A stretch of 64,000 nt of DNA from Shinisaurus crocodilurus (GCA_021292165.1 CM037876.1:285360521-285424520), one strand, 5' to 3'; shown: positions 1 to 11,546, counted from the stretch's first letter. Notes: a model not told the origin generated them from the letters alone. Program-made: numbers and translations.

Positions 1-262
1 GAGTCGAGTCCTCGAGTCCGAGTCCCCATCCCTGGTATGCACTGAACAAGCCATGGGATACACATGTTTTCGATCATCTGTTTGTCACATTCTTACATTG
101 TGTTCACCTAAAAATGGGATATGAGAAGGCTTCCTAAAATCAAGATTGTATAACACAAGGCCGGCAGCAGAAAACGGCTGTTACAATTTGGATAGTGTCC
201 AAACACAATATAACCCATGAAGAAGATGAATGCCCTCATACTTCCATTAACATATTACTCAC
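1..262 (-). other. FBLN5: FBLN5 intron 9 (partial)
   Basis: This is non-coding sequence downstream of the exon 9 donor. Apart from a small GAGTC-rich stretch at positions 1-26, I see no repeat or motif here. Confidence 0.8.
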
Positions 263-389
263 TTTTCATTTATCAGGATGTAAGGATCCTCACATCTTAC
301 TGGGTCTAGGCATTTGAATCCCCCTTGGAAATTGAAACATGTTTGCTGCAAGGTACAGGTGTGGTTCCCAACCTCACATTCATTAATAT
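263..389 (-). CDS. FBLN5: FBLN5 exon 9: EGF module 6 and start of the linker
   Basis: This 127-nt exon starts in phase 1 and ends in phase 2. It opens DINECEVGNHTCTLQQTC, then FNFQGGFKC, LDPVRCEDPYILINE and two bases of an Asn or Lys codon. The NHT sequon matches the N-glycosylation site in the same place in human fibulin-5. The acceptor is ttaaattttag and the donor is AA|gtgagt. The LDPVRCEDPY part begins the junction to the C-terminal fibulin domain, whose remaining exons lie beyond the left edge of the window. Confidence 0.95.
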
Positions 390-524
390 CTAAAATTTAA
401 AAAGGTTAAAATATTGGTGTATTAATAAAATGTTAAGTACATTTTTTCAGTTAAAGTGGCACAGAGGACTATTAATATCAATGAAACCTTAAGAGTCCTG
501 CAAGATACCTCCCTCGGTTGAATG

Positions 525-738
525 CCCAGTATGGTGTAGCAGTTAGAGTATTGGATCTGGACCAAGAGATGTGGGTTCCCCAATCCCCACTCACCATGAA
601 GCTTACCAAGTGACCTTACACCAGTCAAACTCTCTCAATCTAATATACCTCATAGGGTTGATGTGAGTATAAAATGGAGTGACTGCCATGTATGCAGCCC
701 TGAAGTCTTTGAAGAAATGGCGGGATATGAGATGGGGA
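525..738 (+). mobile_element. Old Sauria-type tRNA SINE
   Basis: The head GTGTAGCAGTTAGAGT, a degraded B box, the cctcatagggttg core and the tail gcgggatatga align with the younger SINE copies at 33665 and 35595. Strongly diverged. Confidence 0.7.
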
Positions 739-1916
739 AAAAACAAAACAGCCTCCCATTATGTATGTACAACACATAAAGTGAATACAGTTATGCTTTA
801 CTTTTATTTTTAGAATGACAAGGAATGTCAAGGAACTTATTAAAACTTGTTATGATAAACTATGCAATAACTTCCCCCCACTCCTTATTTCTTCTTTCGG
901 GCATTTTTGGTAGTGTGCTCAATGGTGGAGAGGGACAATCATAGCACAGGTTCTTTTCTCCGAGAACTGCCAGCCAAAGAAAGAAAGAAAAAGAAATGAT
1001 TGATTGTATACATGATTGCTTTCTAATTGTCAGTAATGATGGGTTGAGCACGAATGGTGGGAAGATGGCCCATGATAATTGGTGGCTACTACCCAGCCAG
1101 GATACATCTACCAGCCAGGGTGGGACTGGAAAGAGTGTTCTAGAACATATGTGAGTGGCAGAGATAAGACATCCTGCATAGATGCAATTTGCTGAGCAAG
1201 GAAAGAAAATTTCATAAGAAGAAGAGGCCTTGGATGATCCAAGTGGATACTGGTCGCTTGGGGGGGGGGGGAGAATGATGTTACTTTAATGACTAGTGCT
1301 GTCTGTTTCAGTGCTGACTTGCTCCTCCATGTATTTAAAAAAAAAAAAAAAAAGGCCAAACACCCAACTATTATGAAAATGTCATAATTCTCCAAGTGCT
1401 CTCTCCTATCAAAAGGAAATTAAACCATAGCAGCTGCACTTGGAATTTCTTGTCACTTGGACAGTGGAGAGTACCTAACAATACATAGTTTCAGGATACC
1501 AGAATCTGGCAGCACTAAGGCCAACACAGAATTGTCCTCAGCTAATTCCATTTTATGTGTATTCCTAAGCTTTGAAGAATGTGTGTTAACATGGCAATCA
1601 GATGGTGGATAGAAGTGGGTAGTCATCTTGAAAAAATATATGGGGTAATCACACACTACAAGCTGATCTTGAAATGTATTTGCACTTTTCTTCTTGTGCA
1701 GAGAGAGGCACAAGGCAACAAAGCAAGTGCATGACTAAAGTCCCTTTGAAGTTTCCTCACATTTGATAGAGTTTTTAGATACTTCCCACACTTCTAGAAT
1801 GGTGAGCAGCAGTCCTTGGAAAGCTGGCTACAGCAGTATATAAGTGGTTGGAAAAGGGACCTTGGACGATCCAAATAGATGCTGCTTGCTTTTGTGGGGA
1901 AATGATGTTGCTTTAA

Positions 1917-1998
1917 GGTGCAATCCTATGCAAGTTTACACACACAAAAAAAGCCCACAACTCCCAGCATGCCCCAGCCAGCTGTTAGGATTGCACCC
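1917..1998 (+). mobile_element. TTAA-flanked MITE (piggyBac-like)
   Basis: 82 bp with inverted ends GGTGCAATCCTA / TAGGATTGCACCC. It is flanked on both sides by TTAA (1913-1916 and 1999-2002), the target duplication of piggyBac elements. It interrupts a block that exists without it near 1227-1320. The class is inferred from TSD and ends only. Confidence 0.75.
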
Positions 1999-2446
1999 TT
2001 AATTATGAGTACTGTCCATTTGGGTGGGCTAATAGAGAATGCTGGTGACAGCTGATGCATCAGTGCTGGTTCACACTTATAAGGCTCATTTACTAGTTCA
2101 TTTATGTTATTGTATAAGTATACACATAACTGTGTCAAGAGAAAATTTAGTGTGCACTAGGATGTACATGTGGCGAGCCAGCAGCAACCTTCCTGATTGA
2201 GGCTGCACTTTCTACCCCAAGGTTTACACTAACTGTTCTGTTCTCCATCTGGGCATGTACTCAGTCTCAATCAATTGCCTGGAGCACTTAACCAATGCTT
2301 AGTTAAGACTTGACTTAGATGCGTAGACTTCTTCCAGACAAAGAAAGGAGGAAGACTTGCTGATCTTGACCTTTTGCTAAGTGGGAGCTTAGAAACAGAA
2401 AATTTAGGAACCTCTGGTATATAAACCCACATAGATATTTAAATAT

Positions 2447-2830
2447 AGAAACATAGAATCATAGAAAAGTAGAGTTGGAAGGGGCCTACAGGGCCATCGA
2501 GTCCAACCCCCTGCTCAGTGCAGGAATCCAGGTCAAAGCATCCCTGACAGATGATTGTCCAGTTGCACCTTGAATGCCTCCAGACTGGGAGAGCCCACCA
2601 GCTCCCTAAGTAGTTGATTCCATTGTCTTATTGCTCTAACAGTCAGGAAATTTTTCCTGATGTTTAGGTGGAATCTAGGTTCCTGTAACTTGAGCCCATG
2701 ATTCCGTGTCCTGCAAACTGGGATGATCGAGAAGAGATCCTGGCCCTCCTCTGTGTGACATCCCTTCAAGTACTGGAAGAGTGCGATCATATCTCCCCTC
2801 AGTCTCCTCTTCTGAAAGCTAAACATATGA
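2447..2830 (-). mobile_element. CR1 LINE, 3' end
   Basis: The minus strand encodes the C-terminal CR1 reverse-transcriptase tail ([18 protein letters not shown] and onward), followed by the CR1 3' UTR ending in TCTATGATTCTATG-type repeats. 5'-truncated, as is usual for CR1. Confidence 0.9.
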
Positions 2831-3426
2831 ACAGGTGAAGCTTCTACTTATGCCCAGCTTAAATCTGGGGGGAAGGGGGGGGAGAGATAAACTATGCAAT
2901 ACGACAGTTTAGTTCTGCCAACAGTAAGTCAATTAACGCTTCTTTCCAATTATACTCACCACAGGGAAATACTCATAGATACACACAGAAAAACAGTGTT
3001 CTAGATCTGAAATATGGTTACTTGGTAAAGTATTTTAATGAGTTCATGGCTGCTCAAAGCTCAACATGTTTAGTGGAGTCAACTTTCTCTATTAAGGTCA
3101 TTGGGAGATTTGCCACTTACTTTATGGTAGGAGTAGAAAGGGGAATAGCATGGGACCTATTGTGTAACCTTTAACTGCACTACAGAATGGTTGCTTAGGC
3201 CAGAATGTCAGTAAACTTTAATTACATAGTTAAGTGCTCAGCAGTGTTTCACAATAGTTTCCAACACGTAGTTCTTACAATACAAATTGTGCCATTGCTT
3301 AGATTTTATGTTGCAAAGTCTGATAATCTTTTGCTGCATCAATAAGTTTTTCTTTCCAGAAAAATGGCTATTACGTCTTCTATTTGTTTGTTTGTTTTTA
3401 AATAAGAGCTGGTAAAATACTCTTAC

Positions 3427-3546
3427 CTTGGCATCTGGTATCATCAAGAAGAACATAGCCAGCAGGGCAGAAGCAATAGTAGCTGCCTGGTTGATTAACA
3501 CATTCATGCTGGCAAAGAAATTCTGAGAAGCTGCATTCATCCATAT
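3427..3546 (-). CDS. FBLN5: FBLN5 exon 8: calcium-binding EGF module 5
   Basis: This 120-nt exon (40 codons, phase 1-1) reads DMDECSFSEFLCQHEC, VNQPGSYYCFC and PAGYVLLDDTRCQ. It is clearly fibulin-5 module 5. Human module 5, from memory, ends LLDDNRSCQ, so this copy is one residue shorter in the loop between cysteines 5 and 6. All six cysteines and the reading frame remain. The acceptor is ctaaatttgcag and the donor is G|gtaaga. Confidence 0.96.
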
Positions 3547-3671
3547 CTGCAAATTTAGAATTATAAAAGGTTAGCACAGTTCATTCATGATAAGTTCTCT
3601 GATTGTTATTAGCCAATATAGGCAAGGGGCCCAACTTTTATTTCTCAACTTATTGTTTTCTACAAGGCAAG

Positions 3672-4738
3672 TGTGATGCCTCTGCCTGACTCTTTGAGGT
3701 TTCCCTTGGGCTTCAGCAGGAGCTAGGTATATAGCATCCCAGGAACCGTATCATACAACCCCAGATCAGCCTACATGGACAGATGGTGACCTATCTCCCA
3801 TCAGCCAGTGTGGTGCCCTCATACATGTTCCCCATCATATGCCATTTGCAGAACTGCTGATCCTATGTGGCAGGTGAAGGCTGCCTTTCTTCCTATACCC
3901 TGCCTACTTATCAGACAATTGAGCTCCAGACATGAACCACTCAGGCTTCACGTGCTCAGCTCCAGGAGCCCACCTGCCTGAAGTGCCCTTTCCTGGATGA
4001 AGGCCCTCCTGTGTCATCAATGTCATACCCCCACTGGATGAATCCTCAGAGGAGGAGCTAAAGCTCCCAGATGAGGAACACCACAGAACAGCCAATGTCA
4101 GAAAATCAGAAGGTGCCTGGGCCCTCACGGGAGAGGCCAGCAGATCCAACTCCACCTCTGAGGTAGAGAACTCCATCTGTGAGGCAGAGCAACCTCCTAG
4201 CCCAAGAGTGTCATGGTCTCAAGAGGCCCTGTGAGGAGGAGTGCCCATTTACAAAGGAAGGCTCTTCATGAATAAAGGATTCCTCATGGGCAAGGTCCTC
4301 CTCACAAGTAGGACTTTTGCCAGAGGGCCTGTGATAAACTGCTGCTGAGTCCTGGGTGGGGCTCTGGGAGCTCAGGCTACATAAACCTTCAGTTCCAGTC
4401 TAGCCACTGCTGGAACAACATCTTTCTAAAAGCTCCAGTGCCTTGTATTTCTGACCTTGCTTTGTGACTGATTTTCTGTGCTGCTCACCTCTAGATTCCT
4501 GCTTGACTCTGCTCTTTTGACTATGTTTGTATTGGACTGCTTACCTGTGCTTTGACCTTTGCCATGCCTCAGACCCTTCTCTTGGAACTCTCCTTCTTGA
4601 CTGGTAACACTGTGCTCTTGACTTTTGCCTGTTTACTGACTTGCTATTGGGCTTGCTCCTTAGTTTGCCCTAACACTGAGCCTGATCCAGCCAAAGCAGG
4701 GCATCCTGTCCTGGGGTAAACCCTCCCCCCATATCACA
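3672..4738. mobile_element. Possible solo LTR
   Basis: The block begins TGTGATGCC and ends ATATCACA, giving the TG..CA ends and short inverted repeat typical of LTRs. It is about 1,067 bp. The right half is rich in CTTGAC/CTTTGAC-like runs, a style common in reptile LTRs. Flanking pentamers (gcaag/gctgg) match only 3 of 5, so the insertion signature is weak. No coding remnant. Confidence 0.4.
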
Positions 4739-6520
4739 GCTGGATTGTGTACATTATGACCATAAACCAATGCAGAGTCACTACGGATCACTGCAGGGCT
4801 AGGCCAGTAAAAGATTTCACAATATCAGGATGACTAAGCAATCTTCCAAAATGTTGATTGAAACCAGATTTAAATGCGTTTTATTTGATACATTTTGGGA
4901 GAAGATGTACATGAACCTTGCATTCTAAGAAGCCCATGGGACCAAAGCCATTCTAGTGCTGAGCCAAATGGAGGAAAAGCCAATCTACTTTATTCCCTGC
5001 TATCTTTTGACAGCAATGGGAGGGCAGAAGAGACCAAGACAGTCAGCACCTTCTTCTTTCTCCCTCTGCCTCCTGGAACTAAGCCTGACTAGCAGAAGTT
5101 TATTTTCCACTGACTAAAATAAAAGAACAATAGAAAACCACTCTTTTTACCTAAGTTTATATTTATTGGTGTGAGGATACTATGCCAAAGACGCTGTAGT
5201 CAAGAGCATCTTTTTTAATTAATTCCTTATTCTCCTATTGGGTTGAGGCAAGAGACACAGATTAAGAAGCACATTTTTTTAGACTGTAAGGCTATGGGCA
5301 AAGCTTGTGGTTTTTTGTATATCTCCTAGCAATTTTAGGCACAACAACAACAATGTGGGAATTTGGGTTTGGCACCTCAACATTCTAATCCCAGCACTGA
5401 CATACTATATCTCTTCTCCTTGTAGTCCTTGCAAATATTGAATGAAGTCAGATTCTGGACAAAGGAACATGTAACAGATAGTTATTTAGTGCCAAATTAA
5501 GAAAACTAATGGCCCTATCCTCAGACGATGTGCCAGATACAAGTGTTTAGGAAAGCCTGTACTAATTCTTGAGCCAGCACATCACTGAAAAAGCGCTACT
5601 GTGGGGAGGTTAAGACCAAGACAGAATGCAGATGCACCTTCTAAAATATTGAGTCTGCAGTGTTATTATCCTTTTAAAATAGCCTAAGAGGTGCTACCCT
5701 GTCTGCACATACCCTATGTTCTTTTTAATGTCAGCCACAATGTTTCATCTGCTTATAGTAAATCGACCGGACCAAAATGTTTTCAAGATATTTATTTTTC
5801 CTATAGCTTGAGTGGACTCTCTCATTCAACTAGACTCAGTGGACCCTTTCAGAACACAAACAGGGTTAACTAATCATTTTCAAATTAAACCAAATGCTTA
5901 AAGTGCTAAAACTGAAACGAGCACAAAAGCACTAGATACTGTCATATAATCCTTATTGCTTGAATTCACTGACTGCAGTGATTATGGCCACTCCCAGCAG
6001 GTTTGTGACGAGGACATTTTTTGTACATGCTTCTTTAGTTCAACTGCAGGAGCCAAACGAGGTATAACCTACACTAAAGTTCTGCTGCTACGTGGCACTG
6101 ATTCAGCAAAATACATATGGCTACAATGCTGAGCACGTTTGTTTGGGAGTATGCTCTATTGGAATAGATGGGGCTTACTTCTAAGTAAGTTTGATTAAAG
6201 AGTCATGCAAATCCATTCATTTTCATAAGTATATTACTAACTTATAACCAGAGAGATTAGACCTCAGAATGGTATTACCGGTATACAATATTATTTATTG
6301 AATGTGGAGCCCTTTCCCAAAGTTTAAATATCAATTCTACATGCCAGCCCAAATAAAAGGTCTTAAAATACTTCTAAAATATTATAACAAGCTTACTGTT
6401 CAAGATTGAAGAAAAAGTATGATCTCTGCATGTATTATTGCTATTCAATACACAGAAAATTTCCACTTGACTCAATGCTCAAACATAGTATTTTAGTTTT
6501 TGATTGTGTACTTCTTGAGC

Positions 6521-6826
6521 AGGGGTAGGCAATGTGGCACCTGTTGGCACCAGTGCACCCCAGATGCTTTTCTTGGCACCCGCCAAGATGCCCTACCCCT
6601 CCCACATTTTTTTAAATTAACGCAGTTTCTTATCAGCAGCTGGGATCACTTCAAAGCAAAGTGGGGGCCTCCAGAAGCAGCTGCCGTCTTCATTTCCTAT
6701 GAATGCCTCTGGGCTACACAGTGACTAGCCACACCTCCCATGACAGCCATTTTATGGTGGTGCCCAGGACAGTTTCTCAAATTTCCAAATGTGCCCACAG
6801 GGCACAAAGGTTGCCTACCTTTGGCT
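6521..6826. mobile_element. hAT-like MITE
   Basis: The ends CAGGGGTAGGCAA and TTGCCTACCTTTG form an imperfect terminal inverted repeat like those of vertebrate hAT elements. I could not find a matching 8-bp flank. Confidence 0.5.
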
Positions 6827-7241
6827 TTGGGTACCTCTAAGTTGATTACCAGAGTCATTGCATCTTTCTAACATTGTTGCTGTGGCTACCACCATCTTGA
6901 ATCACCTTGCACATTGGCAATAGCACAACAGTGGTTATGCAGTACAATTCAAGATGGCTGTCCTGGAATACTGCCTCAGCTGAGATTTTTTTTTTTTAAG
7001 ACTGGTATATGTGTGCTCCTTGATTAAGTTGCCACTGCCAGAAAATGCCATCCCACCTGTCTTGGCCATTTCCTAATTGTTACCGGATTATGGGATTAGG
7101 TGTTCTTATTAATCTCCTACTTTCATAACTCTCACTTTCCATGTGATGATAATGTGGAAAAAAAGACAATTACATAAGGAGAAGTGGAACTCCACCCCAC
7201 TCCCCAAAGCCAAGATACTCAGAACCACAAGTTCTACTTAC

Positions 7242-7361
7242 CAGTGCAACTAATGCCATCAGTCTCCAATTCATAGCCAGGGTCACAGCGGCACAGAAAT
7301 GAGCCGTAGGTGTTGACACAGTTTTGCACACAAGGGTTGCTAGTTGTACATTCATTCACAT
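7242..7361 (-). CDS. FBLN5: FBLN5 exon 7: calcium-binding EGF module 4
   Basis: This 120-nt exon (40 codons, phase 1-1) reads [26 protein letters not shown] and [14 protein letters not shown]. It keeps six cysteines and the DVNEC and C-x-N-x4-F motifs of a calcium-binding EGF domain. The acceptor is gttttccacag and the donor is the consensus G|gtaagt. Tandem modules 2-6 form the calcium-stiffened rod that links the integrin-binding N-terminal module to the elastin/LOXL1-binding C-terminus (family knowledge). Confidence 0.97.
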
Positions 7362-7630
7362 CTGTGGAAAACCTCAGAGTATTAATAACTTCTCAAGGCT
7401 CTGGTATAATTAATGCTTACAACAGTGAAAATGTATTTTTAAAAGTTAAAACTACATTCCAAACTTGTTTTTAGAATTGTGAAGAGGATTTTGTTTTAAA
7501 AAGGAGAAAGACAGTAACTAGAATTCACTGGCCCCAACGCCCCCCCCCCCAAACCCTTGATAGAATTATACTAATAGGGTATTTAAACGTTAATTACCCA
7601 GCAGGGTATTTAAAGTTTAAACGTCTTTAA

Positions 7631-7717
7631 GGGTGCAATCCTATGCATGTTTAGACAGAAAAAAATCCTATGGAGTTGTAGGATATTTTTCTGTCTAAAC
7701 ATGCATAGGATTGCACC
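7631..7717. mobile_element. Palindromic TTAA-type MITE
   Basis: An almost perfect palindrome of about 40-nt arms beginning GGGTGCAATCCTATGCATG. It is flanked by TTAA on the left (7627-7630) and CTAA on the right. It has the same ends as the element at 1917. The high arm identity suggests it is fairly young. Confidence 0.75.
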
Positions 7718-8227
7718 CTAAATCACTCTTATCGCTTACTGCTGAAGAAAGCCTCCTTTCTTTGGTCTTTCTGAGGTCCTCCTTTGTGTGGTCTTTTTCT
7801 GCAGCTCAGCTGATCTGCTGGGCTTAAGGGAAAAGTGGGTGTGCACAATCCGCAGCCAAGGGCTGCATTCCCCTGGCTTAGGGGAAAAGAGTGGTTTTTT
7901 TCAAGCGTATCTGGAACACACTTTTTATGGCCCTGTAGGTCAAAAATAACAACTTGAATAACTGCAAGAAGCCCACTGGAAGCTGGTGGAGACTTTGTAG
8001 TATGTGTGAATAGTACTGCATAGAAACTGCTCCAGTTTCAATACATCACCGATATATGTACAATTCTGATTATTATATAGGGTATCAGGACTTTACCGCC
8101 CAGGAGAACTTGTCCAGGTGACCTGGGGGCTGTCAGATGGGATTCTAACCAGCTCTGGCCAAAGGGAGGGGAAGCCACCAAGAAAGCAGCCACACCATCA
8201 ATAGAGCAGGGCAGGGCAGGTGATACT

Positions 8228-9365
8228 TGGGATGTGTGTGGGATCTGTTTGGGGGCTGGAAATCTGTTGGATTTCCTTGGTTCAGCCGTTTGGATTTTTG
8301 TTTGCTGTCCACGCACTGGTGCCAACTTGCTACAGTACGAGTCGAGCCAGCTCATGGACTTCCTTCTGTAAGACGGACCATGATTTGCGAATCTTTTTCA
8401 AACCGACAATAGAATTTTCGCAAACCAGTGCTGGGAAAGCACATGGCTTTAACACGACTAGCGCAATTTGCACAAATAGTGCTAAGTCATGTGTTTTTGG
8501 GGTGCTGTTTTTGCACAAAATGGCACCCAAAGACACGTAGATTGGTGAGACTTGTTGGGTTTTGCATAGGCAGAACGAGATTACCACCTGACATCGAGAT
8601 TATCACCTGACCTGGTGGGTGTCTCTTGAGTTCAAGTACACAAGGTCTTTGGTCACGAGACATAGTCTCAAGGTGATATGACTCAGCAACCTTGGACAGG
8701 TTTGGAAACAACATGTTGATGAATAGGTTATACAACTGGGGTGAGTAATATCCTATTTATAGGTGCAGGGTCTATGGTATAAAGCTAACACACTTGTTGA
8801 TAGCTTCACTTCTCTTCTCGTCTCGACTTGTTCTGGACTTTACTTCATCTAGCCTTACCACTGGGGTATTGGATTTGTATCTGCAATGATGTAGTGAGTA
8901 AGAGATGCATTGTTTGCCTTAATCCCATGTAATTGGGTCTTACAAATAAACTCTTTAATCTTTATTAACTGCTGTTATCTCCTCCTTCCGCCTGCGTGAC
9001 TAGGACTGAGGGTCACTGGCTAGGGAAGCTTTTGAACCCGGGTCAGTCCAGCTCTCTCAAATAGCGCTAAGCCACATGTTTTTTGAGTGCTGTTTTGTGC
9101 AAAAACAGTACCCCAAAAACAAGTGGCTTAGCACTATCTGCACAAATCACGTTTGTCACATTAAAACCACATGCTTTCCAGGTGCCAGTTTCCGAAAATT
9201 CTATTGGCGGTTTGAAAAAAATACTCAAATCGTGGTTTGTCTTACAGACGGAACTTAGTCCACGGAAAAAACTTGACTTCACCAACTTCCAATCATTGGA
9301 TCAGAAGCAGGCAGGAAATCCAACGAGCTCAAACTAGGCGGATTTCCCCTGTTTTAGTACATCCC
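8228..9365. mobile_element. 1.1-kb foldback element
   Basis: About 200 bp at 8345-8545 (with ttcaaaccgacaatagaatt) recurs inverted at 9061-9260 (with attggcggtttgaaaaaaat). Looser similarity extends to the outer ends, and both flanks carry a GGGATGT-type terminus. The arms are noticeably diverged, so it is not recent. The spacer is listed separately. Confidence 0.65.
8550..9058 (+). mobile_element. LTR-like spacer inside the foldback
   Basis: The spacer has a promoter-like ggtataaagc near 8779 and, about 165 bp later, aataaactctttaatc near 8946, followed by a GC-richer segment. That spacing of TATA box and polyadenylation signal resembles a retroviral-type LTR. The borders and target duplication are not clear, so this is a suggestion only. 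Confidence 0.3.
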
Positions 9366-9530
9366 TAGGTGATACTCTGTGATCCCTATGAAAACTTTTG
9401 GGTCAGGGTTGCTCACTGGTCTGAAAAATTATGTTATCCAAGTCTTGCTGGCTACAGACCACCTTTGCCTTGCTCCCTCTCTGGCTTTATCCCCTTGCCC
9501 TCAACTGTACTGGAACTGGTCTGGTACAGA

Positions 9531-10006
9531 ACATAGGAAGCTGTCTTTATACCAGGGCAGTCTATTTGTCCATCTAGCCCAGAATTGTCTAACTGGCAGT
9601 CATTCTCCAAAGTCACAAACAACTGGTCTTTCTAACCACCTACTACCTGAGATCCTTTAAAGCAGTGGTTCTCAACCTTTTTTGCCCCATGCACTCCTTT
9701 CACCATAAGTCAGAATGTCATCCCCCCCACTTTCCAAGACTGTCTGACTTAATCTGTGCCATACAATAAGGTGTGATGTCCTGTAGATTATGTACAATCT
9801 GTAGAATTGTAATTTGTAGAAAGATCAGTATTCCAACAGTTTGAGTCTGTGGTCCCAATTCCCCCCCAAAACCCTAAAATTCTCCCCCTGGGGGGGATTC
9901 CCCCCTGGTTGAGAACCCCTGTTTTAAAGTTGAGGATCCCAGAAATTGACCAAAGAACCTTCTGCATGCAAAGCATATGCTCTACCACTGAGCTCTGGTC
10001 CCTCCC
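9531..10006 (-). mobile_element. tRNA-Ala-like SINE split by a hAT
   Basis: Read on the minus strand, the element starts with a tRNA-like head: agctcagtggtagagca (A box) and ctttgcatgcag, which resembles a tRNA-Ala(UGC) anticodon arm, then a degraded B box. It ends with agctagatggac and a cagcttcctatgt tail. The body is interrupted at 9663-9921. It is not a functional tRNA: the acceptor stem and T arm are missing or decayed. Confidence 0.75.
9663..9921. mobile_element. hAT (Charlie-like) MITE with 8-bp TSD
   Basis: The ends are CAGTGGTTCTCAACC and GGTTGAGAACCCCTG. The flanking octamers are ctttaaag (9655-9662) and ttttaaag (9922-9929), matching 7 of 8. Removing the 259 bp rejoins the two halves of a SINE. 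Confidence 0.85.
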
Positions 10007-10548
10007 CTATGATGTTGTACTTGTGACACACAGTAAATAATAAAGCTACCACTGATCCTTTGCCTCCAAGAGATGTTGCAAGGTTCATTCATGGGAGATG
10101 TGCAAGCCACACTTCAGACAGAAAATGAGGAAAGATGTTTGAATCACTTGTCCATTTTCTTTCTGGCACGACTTTATAGCAAGTAGGAATTACTCCTGCT
10201 TCACAGTGCCCATACTGAGTGCTTCCCGATGAAGGGCTTCTAGCACTACCCATGAAAAGACATTGTAAGGCTTTGTCTTTTCTGCCTTAATGGATTTTTC
10301 TGCGGAAGGGGGGGAAATTGAAGAACCAGTGGGGAAACACAGGAGTGTTACAAATGGAAGATGATGATGTCCCATAAAGTTCTATGAATGAGGCAGGATG
10401 ATTTCACAACAAGAGCGTCGTTTAGAAGCACCCACTGACTGTATATCAGGCCAGAGTGAACTGTTCTGCCATGGGAGTCACAGAAAACCATCACCACTTA
10501 CCTATTGCAAACCTCAATGGACAGCAAGGGGTATCCCAGACTCTAACA

Positions 10549-10683
10549 TAGTGTTCTCCAACCTTGGGTCCCCAGATGTTTTTGGCCTACAACTCCCAGC
10601 ATGCCGCAGCCAGCATAGCTGGCTGGGGCATGCTGGGAGTTGTAGGCCAAAAACATCTGGGGACCCAAGGTTGGAGAACACTG
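10549..10683. mobile_element. hAT foldback MITE (copy A)
   Basis: A 135-bp near-perfect palindrome, ends TAGTGTTCTCCAACC / GGTTGGAGAACACTG, flanked by ctctaaca and ctcgaaca (7 of 8). Same family as 14686, 43028 and 63766. Confidence 0.85.
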
Positions 10684-11219
10684 CTCGAACATACAAACAA
10701 GACTTCATCGCTAGAGAAGTTCAATTTACCACTATGACATCTTGAAAAGATTCTACATATTTGGGTTTAGACCAATATGGCAAACAAAACTCAAGTGTAT
10801 CCTGCAGGTGCTTCCTTGTTTATCTACTAATTTCAAGATTCCAACTGTTTTAATCATAACAAAACCTGGCCAAAAGCAGCAGGATGAAACGAGGGGGGAA
10901 AGGGCAATGTATGAAGGCCTGTGTGATGGCAACGAACTAGATTTAACGCTTAAGGTCACTTTTAATGGGGATATTGCTAGGCTATATATTTTTTTTCACC
11001 TTCAGGATGAAACAGCTTTGATAATTTTGCAGCTGAAGAGCCAAAACAAGAAATTTCATCACAACACAAAAAGCACAATAATCTGTATGCAGCAAAATGC
11101 GGATATGTATGTATTTTAGGGCTGCATGTATTCTGTGAACATATCACCACACAAGTGGATAAATTGGTATTGAGTGCAAAATTCTTCCAAAGAATTCCAG
11201 CAATTTTTTCAGCTATAAA

Positions 11220-11546
11220 GGGTGCAATCCTATGGCCACTAGACAGAGTCTATACAGCCATAGGAAAATTTGGAGTCCCAGCTCCAACCTTGGAAACGCG
11301 ATTTTGGCCATCTAAATCTTTCGCTGTGGCTCACGAGGAGGACAGGCTCAGGTGCCACTGGGTTATATCGTATCCTGACGGAGCCTCACTCTTCCCCTCC
11401 CCGCCCCCTGGAACGACCAACCAACTCCAGCTCCGAGGTCAGTCTTCTGACCTCAGAGCTGCAGCTCGTGTGGAAAGAACTGCCCCAGCTGCAAGGGCAG
11501 AGGGAGGGTGCTCCAGATTTGGAGTCCCAGCTCCAACGCGTTTGAA
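11220..11546 (+). mobile_element. GGCGCAATCC-family element, fragment
   Basis: Starts ggtgcaatcctatggcc and carries the ggagtcccagctccaac block twice (about 11272 and 11520). This matches the left part of the element at 45235. Confidence 0.55.

Larger units (their letters stand above)
390..3426 (-). other. FBLN5: FBLN5 intron 8
   Basis: This intron holds an old Sauria-type SINE, a diverged duplicated block (about 1227-1320 and 1857-2040), a TTAA-flanked MITE and an antisense-to-window CR1 3' end. G12 and A18 homopolymers occur near 1260 and 1338. 2831-3426 holds nothing I recognise. Confidence 0.8.
3547..7241 (-). other. FBLN5: FBLN5 intron 7
   Basis: A 1.07-kb LTR-like block occupies the left part and a hAT-like MITE lies at 6521-6826. 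4740-6520 is AT-rich unique-looking sequence with one possible 'immature MITE' remnant near 6140-6200. No coding signal was seen. Confidence 0.8.

Noticed and set aside
9940..10006. tRNA-Ala gene on the minus strand
   Set aside because: Only the D-arm and anticodon-arm regions are recognisable; the T arm and acceptor stem are decayed, and the sequence continues into a SINE body.
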